From Bacteroidales bacterium (lineage in GTDB: Bacteria; Bacteroidota; Bacteroidia; Bacteroidales; UBA3663): a DNA stretch of 25,579 nucleotides. The translations under genes and the position numbers were made by a program. The notes below the pieces were generated by a model that saw nothing but the letters and a program-made list of their open reading frames with translations, made no database searches and was not told the DNA's origin. This document shows positions 7,878 to 14,226 of this stretch, piece by piece; the first letter of the stretch is position 1; each line of letters opens with the position of its first letter. The stretch is taken from NCBI GenBank assembly GCA_004557315.1, contig SFEH01000021.1:1-25579 (forward strand), read 5' to 3'.

Positions 7878-10718
7878 ATGGAATACAATTTCAAAGACAT
7901 CGAACAGAAATGGCAGGCTCAATGGGTCAATGACAAGACCTATAAGGTTGAGATCGATGCCAACCGTCCGAAGTACTATGTACTCGACATGTTCCCTTAT
8001 CCATCGGGAGCAGGTCTTCACGTCGGTCACCCTCTCGGCTACATCGCCAGCGACATCTACAGCCGCTACAAGCGACTCAACGGCTTCAATGTGCTTCACC
8101 CAATGGGTTACGATGCTTATGGCCTCCCAGCTGAACAGTACGCTATCCAGACAGGACAGCACCCAGCCATCACTACCGACAAGAACATCGCACGCTACCG
8201 CGAGCAGCTCGACCGCATTGGTTTCTGCTTCGATTGGGATCGTGAGGTGCGCACCTGCGAACCTGGCTACTACAAGTGGACACAGTGGGCTTTCCAGAAG
8301 ATGTTCCAGTCGTTCTACTGCAACAAGTGCCAGTGTGCCAAGCCTATCGAGAAGCTCATCGCACGCTTTGCAGAGAAGGGTACTGAAGGCCTCGATGCTG
8401 CATGCACAAAGGAGCTTTCGTTCACTGCCGACGAATGGAACGCAATGAGCGAAGTGGAGAAGCAGCAGACTCTCATGAACTACCGCATCGCCTACCTCGG
8501 CGAGACAATGGTAAACTGGTGTCCTGAACTCGGCACAGTGCTTGCCAACGACGAGGTGGTCAATGGCGTAAGCGAACGTGGCGGCTTCCCTGTAGAGCAG
8601 AAGCTCATGCGTCAGTGGTGCCTCCGTGTCTCTGCCTATGCACAGCGTTTGCTCGATGGTCTCGACACCATCGACTGGAGCGATTCTATCAAGGAGACAC
8701 AGCGCAACTGGATTGGCAGAAGCGAAGGTACAGAAGCACAGTTCAAGGTTGTGCCTAACGATAATCCTGAAACTCAGGATGGACTTGAATTCACCATCTT
8801 CACAACCCGTGCCGACACTATGTTCGGAGTGACCTTCATGGTGCTCGCTCCTGAAAGCAAGTATGTGCAGATGGTCACTACAGCCGGCCAGAAAGCTGCC
8901 GTCGATGCTTATCTCGATGCTTGCAAGCGCAAGACCGAGCGTGAGCGTCAGGCCGGTCATGAGGTGACAGGTGTCTTCTCGGGTGCTTATGCAGTGAATC
9001 CTATCACAGGCGAAAACATCCCTATCTGGATTGCCGAATATGTGCTTGCTGGCTATGGTACAGGTGCCATCATGGCAGTGCCTGCCCACGACTCGCGCGA
9101 CTGGGCTTTCGCCAAGCATTTCAACCTCCCTATCATCCCACTCATCGAGGGCGACTATGACCTCAACGAGGGTTCGTTCGATGCCAAGGAAGGTATCATG
9201 ACCAACTCTGCCAACGACAAGATCAACCTCAATGGCCTCACCGTCAAGGAGTCGATCGCTGCAATGAAGAAGTATGTGACAGAAGAGAAGCTTGGCCGCG
9301 TGAAGGTCAACTATCGCCTGCGCGACGCTATCTTCTCACGTCAGCGCTATTGGGGCGAGCCATTCCCTGTATATTACAAGGATGGAATGCCTTACATGAT
9401 CCCTGCTGAATGTCTGCCTCTCCAGCTTCCTGAAGTAAGCGAATTCAAGCCAACAGCAACTGGTGAGCCACCTCTCGGCAACGCTACTGTCTGGGCATGG
9501 GACGAAGAGAAGTGCCAGGTGGTCGATAAGGCTCTTATCGATAACAGTAAGGTCTTCCCACTTGAGCTCTGCACTATGCCTGGCTTCGCCGGCAGCTCGG
9601 CTTACTACACACGCTATACTGACCCTCACAACAATGAGGCAATCGTGAGCAAGGAAGCCAACGAGTATTGGGACAATGTGGATCTCTACCTCGGCGGATC
9701 GGAGCACGCTACCGGTCACCTCATCTACTCACGTTTCTGGAACAAGTTCCTCAAGGACATCAACGTGGTGAAGAGCGAAGAGCCATTCAAGAAGCTCATC
9801 AACCAGGGCATGATTCAGGGTTCAAGCCGTTTTGCTCACCGCATCAACGGCACAAACAAGTATGTGAGCGCCGATCTCAAGGACAAGTACGAGACTACGC
9901 CTATCCATGTCGATGTCAACATCGTGACAGGCGAGACTCTCGACATAGAGGCATTCAAGCAGTGGCGACCAGAATACAACGACGCAGAATTCGAGCTCAA
10001 TGCCGATGGCAAGTTCCTCTGCTCTTCAGCTGTAGAGAAGATGTCGAAGTCTAAGTATAATGTGGTCAACCCTGACGATATCTGCGACAAGTATGGAGCC
10101 GACACTCTCCGCATCTATGAGATGTTCCTCGGTCCTATCGAGCAGTCGAAGCCTTGGGATACTGCGGGTATCGATGGTGCTTTCCGCTTTCTCAAGAAGT
10201 TCTGGGCACTCTATAACACTGCCGATGGCATCAAGGTGACCGACGATGCTCCTACTGCCGACAATCTTAAGAGCCTCCACAAGCTCATCAAGAAGGTGAC
10301 AGGCGACATCGAGGGCTTCTCTTACAACACAGCCATCTCTGCCTTCATGATTGCAGTTGGCGAGCTCCAGCAGCAGAAGTGTACTTCACGCGCCATCCTC
10401 TCTCCTCTCGCTGTGCTCATTGCTCCTTTCGCTCCACATATCGCCGAGGAACTCTGGCACCAGCTTGGCAACAACACTACAGTGTGCGACGCACAGTGGC
10501 CAAAGTTCGAAGAGAAGTATCTCGTCGAGAGCACAATCAAGTACCCTGTGCAGATCGGTGGCAAGATGCGTTTCACCATCGACCTCCCTGCCGACATGTC
10601 ACAGGCCGACATCATCGCTACGGTGCTTGCCCAGCCAGATGCACAGAAGTGGATCAATGGCGCAACTCCAAAGAAGGTGATCGTCGTTCCAAAGAAGATT
10701 GTCAACGTCGTGCTTTGA
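7878..10718 (+). CDS. leuS: Leucyl-tRNA synthetase
   Basis: The 946-residue class I synthetase charges tRNA-Leu with leucine in the cytoplasm. The HIGH-type motif is HVGH at residues 48-51 (within YPSGAGLHVGHPLGYIASD). The KMSKS motif is at 721-725. Between them lies the CP1 editing domain, with TTRADTMFGVTFMVLAPES and the conserved GYGTGAIMAVPAHDSRDWAF. The C-terminal anticodon-binding region and small tail end in KKVIVVPKKIVNVVL. Length and motif spacing match bacterial LeuS. It has its own promoter box and is followed by a strong terminator, so it is probably monocistronic. A 13-bp duplication covers its stop codon (see findings). Confidence 0.98.
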   Translation: MEYNFKDIEQKWQAQWVNDKTYKVEIDANRPKYYVLDMFPYPSGAGLHVGHPLGYIASDIYSRYKRLNGFNVLHPMGYDAYGLPAEQYAIQTGQHPAITTDKNIARYREQLDRIGFCFDWDREVRTCEPGYYKWTQWAFQKMFQSFYCNKCQCAKPIEKLIARFAEKGTEGLDAACTKELSFTADEWNAMSEVEKQQTLMNYRIAYLGETMVNWCPELGTVLANDEVVNGVSERGGFPVEQKLMRQWCLRVSAYAQRLLDGLDTIDWSDSIKETQRNWIGRSEGTEAQFKVVPNDNPETQDGLEFTIFTTRADTMFGVTFMVLAPESKYVQMVTTAGQKAAVDAYLDACKRKTERERQAGHEVTGVFSGAYAVNPITGENIPIWIAEYVLAGYGTGAIMAVPAHDSRDWAFAKHFNLPIIPLIEGDYDLNEGSFDAKEGIMTNSANDKINLNGLTVKESIAAMKKYVTEEKLGRVKVNYRLRDAIFSRQRYWGEPFPVYYKDGMPYMIPAECLPLQLPEVSEFKPTATGEPPLGNATVWAWDEEKCQVVDKALIDNSKVFPLELCTMPGFAGSSAYYTRYTDPHNNEAIVSKEANEYWDNVDLYLGGSEHATGHLIYSRFWNKFLKDINVVKSEEPFKKLINQGMIQGSSRFAHRINGTNKYVSADLKDKYETTPIHVDVNIVTGETLDIEAFKQWRPEYNDAEFELNADGKFLCSSAVEKMSKSKYNVVNPDDICDKYGADTLRIYEMFLGPIEQSKPWDTAGIDGAFRFLKKFWALYNTADGIKVTDDAPTADNLKSLHKLIKKVTGDIEGFSYNTAISAFMIAVGELQQQKCTSRAILSPLAVLIAPFAPHIAEELWHQLGNNTTVCDAQWPKFEEKYLVESTIKYPVQIGGKMRFTIDLPADMSQADIIATVLAQPDAQKWINGATPKKVIVVPKKIVNVVL

Positions 10719-10752
10719 CAATAAAGACACATTTCAGCATCGTGCTTTGACA
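10708..10752 (+). repeat. 13-bp direct repeat over the leuS stop codon
   Basis: TCGTGCTTTGACA occurs at 10708-10720 and again at 10740-10752. The first copy includes the last Val-Leu codons and the stop of leuS; the second lies between leuS and its terminator. Confidence 0.8.
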
Positions 10753-10770
10753 GCACCATCGCACAATATC

Positions 10771-10806
10771 AAGCCAGAAGGAGCTATTTCCTTCTGGCTT
10801 TTTTGT
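10771..10806 (+). terminator. Rho-independent terminator after leuS
   Basis: A perfect 12-bp stem (AAGCCAGAAGGA at 10771-10782, TCCTTCTGGCTT at 10789-10800) with a 6-nt loop is followed by a T-rich tract, giving a classic intrinsic terminator 53 bp after the leuS stop. Confidence 0.95.
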
Positions 10807-10845
10807 TTTTTCAGTCAAACATAGGATCTTCTACAAGTTTTTTAT

Positions 10846-10854
10846 TATCTTTGC
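10846..10854 (+). promoter_or_regulatory. Promoter -7 box for the sulfatase gene
   Basis: TATCTTTGC matches the Bacteroidetes TAnnTTTGC box exactly. It lies 72 bp before the sulfatase ATG and just after the leuS terminator. No clear TTTG -33 box is seen at the standard distance. Confidence 0.65.
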
Positions 10855-10926
10855 ACAGATAAAATATTACATCCTTGCGCAATCACAATAAGCTTTGCGC
10901 AATCAAACAAAAAAACATAGATCTTC

Positions 10927-12474
10927 ATGAAAACAACCTCGACACTTCCTTTCATGCTATGTGGCTTGGGCGGCATGATGTTGCCTTTAAGCCTTTCTGC
11001 CAAGAAGAAACAGAAGGAGCAGAAACCCAATATTATATTTATAATGTGCGATGACATGGGCTATGGTGATCTCGGCTGCTATGGTCAGCCTTTCATCCAC
11101 ACGCCCAACATCGACCGTATGGCCGAAGAAGGCATGCGCTTCACTCAAGCCTATGCAGGAAGCCCTGTGTCTGCTCCTTCACGCGCCTGCCTGATGACTG
11201 GCCAACATTCGGGTCATACTGTCGTGCGAGGCAACAAGGAGTATTGGATCAACGGGCCGACTGTGCGCTATGGAGTCAACGACGAATATGCCGTGACTGG
11301 TCAGCACCCTTACGACCCCGAGCATGCAATCCTGCCCGAGATCATGAAGCAGAATGGCTATACCACAGGAATGTTTGGCAAATGGGCAGGAGGCTACGAA
11401 GGCTCTGTCTCAACGCCCGACAAACGCGGTATCGACGAATATTATGGCTATATATGTCAGTTCCAGGCACATGCCTATTATCCTAACTTCCTCAACAGCT
11501 ACAGCCGTGCAAAGGGCGATACTGCCGTGACACGCGAGCTTCTCACCGAGAACATCAAGTATGGGATGATGGGCAAAGACTATGAGAAGCGCACGCAGTA
11601 TTCTGCCGACATGATACATCAGAAAGCAATGGAGTGGATTGACAGTCAGGACGGCTCGCAGCCTTTCTTTGGTATCTTCACCTATACCTTGCCTCATGCC
11701 GAACTCTTTCAGCCCGAAGACTCGATACTAAATGCCTACAAGAAAGAGTTCTTCTGGGATCGCACATGGGGCGGACAGAATGGCTCGCGCTATCATGAGA
11801 GCACTCACGTCCATGCCCAGTTTGCAGCCATGATAACCCGTCTCGACACATACGTCGGGCAGATACTGGCAAAGCTGAAGGAGAAAGGAATTGATGAGAA
11901 TACGATAGTGTTCTTCACAAGCGACAATGGTCCGCACGAGGAAGGCGGTGCTGACCCTGCTTTCTTCGGACGCGACGGAAAGCTTCGCGGATTGAAGCGA
12001 CAGTGCTACGAAGGAGGAATCCGCATTCCTTTTATTGCCCGATGGCCAAAGCACATTGAGGCAGGTCAGACCAACGATCATCAGCTCGCTTTCTACGATG
12101 TGATGCCAACACTCTGTGACCTCGCTGGAATACACAACTTCCAGAAGAAATATCTGAATGCCCAGCTCGATGGTGACTGCTTCGACGGCATCTCTTTCTC
12201 ACCTACGCTGCTTGGCAACGACAATCAGCAGACAGCCCACGAATGGCTCTACTGGGAGTTCCACGAGACCAACCAGATAGCTCTGCGCATGGGTGACTGG
12301 AAACTTGTGGTGATCAATGGCAAGACTCACCTCTACGACCTGGCAAGCGACATTCACGAGGACTACGACATCGCGTCAGCCCATCCTGAAATAGTGAGCA
12401 AGATGATCGACATCGTGCTTCAGCAACATCGCGACAGCCCCGACTTCAAAGTAACTCTCCCAAGCAAGGAATGA
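10927..12474 (+). CDS. Secreted Ser-type sulfatase (S1 family)
   Basis: The 515-residue hydrolase of the alkaline-phosphatase/sulfatase superfamily probably removes sulfate esters from a glycan or small molecule. A signal peptide (about 1-25) points to the periplasm or surface. The sulfatase signature Ser82-Ala-Pro-Ser-Arg86 is present, so the catalytic formylglycine would be made from Ser82 by an anaerobic sulfatase-maturating radical SAM enzyme, which is not in this window. Metal ligands Asp42-Asp43 occur in FIMCDDMGYGDLGCYG. FFTSDNGPHEEGG, near residue 330, supplies the conserved C-terminal Asp-Asn metal pair. The substrate cannot be told from sequence. No SusC/SusD pair or glycosidase is adjacent, so it is not in an obvious polysaccharide-utilisation locus. 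Confidence 0.93.
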   Translation: MKTTSTLPFMLCGLGGMMLPLSLSAKKKQKEQKPNIIFIMCDDMGYGDLGCYGQPFIHTPNIDRMAEEGMRFTQAYAGSPVSAPSRACLMTGQHSGHTVVRGNKEYWINGPTVRYGVNDEYAVTGQHPYDPEHAILPEIMKQNGYTTGMFGKWAGGYEGSVSTPDKRGIDEYYGYICQFQAHAYYPNFLNSYSRAKGDTAVTRELLTENIKYGMMGKDYEKRTQYSADMIHQKAMEWIDSQDGSQPFFGIFTYTLPHAELFQPEDSILNAYKKEFFWDRTWGGQNGSRYHESTHVHAQFAAMITRLDTYVGQILAKLKEKGIDENTIVFFTSDNGPHEEGGADPAFFGRDGKLRGLKRQCYEGGIRIPFIARWPKHIEAGQTNDHQLAFYDVMPTLCDLAGIHNFQKKYLNAQLDGDCFDGISFSPTLLGNDNQQTAHEWLYWEFHETNQIALRMGDWKLVVINGKTHLYDLASDIHEDYDIASAHPEIVSKMIDIVLQQHRDSPDFKVTLPSKE

Positions 12475-12532
12475 AACAAAAGTTCGATTATTTACGATAA
12501 TAACTTTCTGAAAATTTCAAAGCAAAGGTCAA

Positions 12533-12576
12533 CTCGAAGGATTCTCGAACAAAACTCGAACAAGGCTCGAAGGATG
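12533..12576. repeat. Four CTCGAA units at exact 11-bp spacing
   Basis: CTCGAA starts at 12533, 12544, 12555 and 12566, a strict 11-bp period. The outer two units read CTCGAAGGAT and the inner two CTCGAACAA, giving an A-B-B-A order. The array begins 58 bp after the sulfatase stop in a non-coding gap between convergent genes. Confidence 0.8.
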
Positions 12577-12630
12577 AGAGTATAATTTTATGGTCATATA
12601 ATAAATGCTTATTCTTTTTCAGGCAAACAA

Positions 12631-12752
12631 AGTCATCATAAAAAAGTCATCATAAAACAATATCAAACAAAGCCTTCATAATAAAACTTCAAAAAATAGT
12701 CATCAAAAGAAAGTCTTCACAACAAAATCTTCAATACGCAATCTTCATAAAA
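12631..12752. repeat. Degenerate 13-14-bp tandem array, AGTCWTCATAAAA type
   Basis: Units resembling AGTCATCATAAAA start near 12631, 12645, 12658, 12671, 12685, 12698, 12712, 12727 and 12741. The period is about 13-14 bp and degeneracy is high. The stretch is strongly A-rich on the plus strand and has no start codon or open frame of note. It ends at the terminator stem that follows. With the CTCGAA array, it accounts for most of the 330-bp gap 12475-12805. Confidence 0.65.
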
Positions 12753-12781
12753 AAAAGCGCTGGCACTCATGCCAACGCTTT
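12747..12781 (-). terminator. Terminator of the gyrA-TPR unit, possibly bidirectional
   Basis: On the minus strand an 11-bp stem (AAAGCGTTGGC with GCCAGCGCTTT, one T-G wobble) with a 6-nt loop runs into a run of eight or more T. It lies 25 bp downstream of the stop of the minus-strand TPR gene. On the plus strand the same stem has one mismatch and a weaker T-rich tail, so it may also stop sulfatase transcripts. Confidence 0.88.
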
Positions 12782-12805
12782 CTTTATTTATTGAGCAATC
12801 GAAAA

Positions 12806-14185
12806 TTACTTGTGATATTCAGGACGACCATAAGCAACAGCTACATCGTTGTACTCCTGGATGAGAGCAGCCTTGTTCTGTGCGCCTGTTGGCTGGAACT
12901 TGCGGTAGAGCACCTGCATCAAGAGAGTTGGGATGTCGTTGTTCTCGTGGTTAACATCGAGCTGGAATGCCTTACGGAGATAAGGGAGAGCAGCGTCGAG
13001 CTTCTCATTTGAGAACTTGTCCATTTCAGCCTCACGAGCGTGGTTCTTGAGCATCTCGCTCTCGCCTGCCTCCATTTCAGCGAGGAAGTTGAGACCGTAG
13101 TAGAGGTTAGCGTCGAGGTTGTTAGCGTCGAGAGCAATAGCCTTCTGATAGTATGGAGCAGCATCAGAGTGCTTGCCCTGCTGTGTATAGAGACGAGCGA
13201 TGAGCACGATAGCACCTACGTTGTCTGGAGCTGACTCGAGGCTCTTCTGGAGAGAAGCGATAGCTCCGTCATAATCCTGACGATCAAGGTAGATGTAGAA
13301 GAGGCTGTTAGTGAATACACCGTAGCCAGGGAGTGCCTTGATACCTTCGTTGAGCCAGTTGATCATGTTGGTAGTATCCTTCAATTCAGAATACTCTGAA
13401 ATGATGCCGCTATATACAGCCTCGAGCTGCTTGCCCTCCTTTAGAAGATCCTTGTAAGCCTCGATGCACTTGTTGTGGTCAACCTTGCTGTAGCAAGAAG
13501 CAGCATAGAGCTTGCTCTGGAAGCGGATGCTGTCGTTCTTGAACTCCTCGAGGTTAGCAGAGATGAGAGGGTTCTTTGCTGTAGCAGTCGTGATCAGTGG
13601 GCTCTCGATAGCGTCGCCAGCGAGCTTCCAGTAGTCAGCAGCCTTCTCATACTCTTCAGCCTGGAAACAGATGAGACCAGCGTTGTAGAGACCAGATGAG
13701 AACATGAAGAGGTTAGCAGCATTGGCAGCCATCTTCTCGTTGTACTTTGTGTTGGTCTTACCCTTCTCGTCTGGAGTAGCATAAGCATCCCATGCAGCCT
13801 GATAGTACTTGAAACCAGCACCGCAAGACTCGAGATAAGCCTTGAGAGCATCGTTGTCACCAGCACCTGCACCTGCAGTGTTGAAGCGCATCACGTTGTA
13901 TTCGATGTCACCTGCAACACGGTTGATGTCGCCAAGCATTGTCTTTGCCTGTGGGTTTGCCATAGCTTCAGCGACCTTGCTGCGAGCACCTGCGAAATCA
14001 GGAGTCTTTGTCTGATCGATCTGACCCATTGCATCTTCAGCCACCTTACCGAGCTTCTCTGCATCCTTCAAGATTGCAGTGATAGCCTTCTGCTGTTCCT
14101 TGATAGCCTTGAGCTCTTCCTTGCTCTGTGCAATTGCACCAAATGAAACTGTGAGTGCAAGAGCAGAAATCAAAAGTTTTTTCAT
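12806..14185 (-). CDS. Secreted tetratricopeptide-repeat protein
   Basis: The 459-residue protein has a clear signal peptide (MKKLLISALALTVSFGAIAQ) and is probably periplasmic. The body is helical with TPR-like units, for example AGLICFQAEEYEKAADYWKL, DYDGAIASLQKSLESAPDN and KHSDAAPYYQKAIALDANN, and conserved spacing of small and aromatic residues. The early part contains a Lys/Glu-rich helix just after the signal. It lies 41 bp downstream of gyrA on the same strand with no terminator between, so the two are probably co-transcribed. From memory, a secreted TPR protein next to gyrA is common in Bacteroidales, but its job is unknown. No catalytic motif was seen. Confidence 0.85.
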   Translation of the reverse strand: MKKLLISALALTVSFGAIAQSKEELKAIKEQQKAITAILKDAEKLGKVAEDAMGQIDQTKTPDFAGARSKVAEAMANPQAKTMLGDINRVAGDIEYNVMRFNTAGAGAGDNDALKAYLESCGAGFKYYQAAWDAYATPDEKGKTNTKYNEKMAANAANLFMFSSGLYNAGLICFQAEEYEKAADYWKLAGDAIESPLITTATAKNPLISANLEEFKNDSIRFQSKLYAASCYSKVDHNKCIEAYKDLLKEGKQLEAVYSGIISEYSELKDTTNMINWLNEGIKALPGYGVFTNSLFYIYLDRQDYDGAIASLQKSLESAPDNVGAIVLIARLYTQQGKHSDAAPYYQKAIALDANNLDANLYYGLNFLAEMEAGESEMLKNHAREAEMDKFSNEKLDAALPYLRKAFQLDVNHENNDIPTLLMQVLYRKFQPTGAQNKAALIQEYNDVAVAYGRPEYHK

Positions 14186-14226
14186 AATAGAATGAATTAA
14201 AAGTAAATATTGTTTTGAAAAGAAAC

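Noticed and set aside
7821..9119. 432-residue minus-strand open frame
   Set aside because: It lies antisense to leuS, which carries all synthetase motifs; the frame is a by-product of codon bias and has no recognisable protein.
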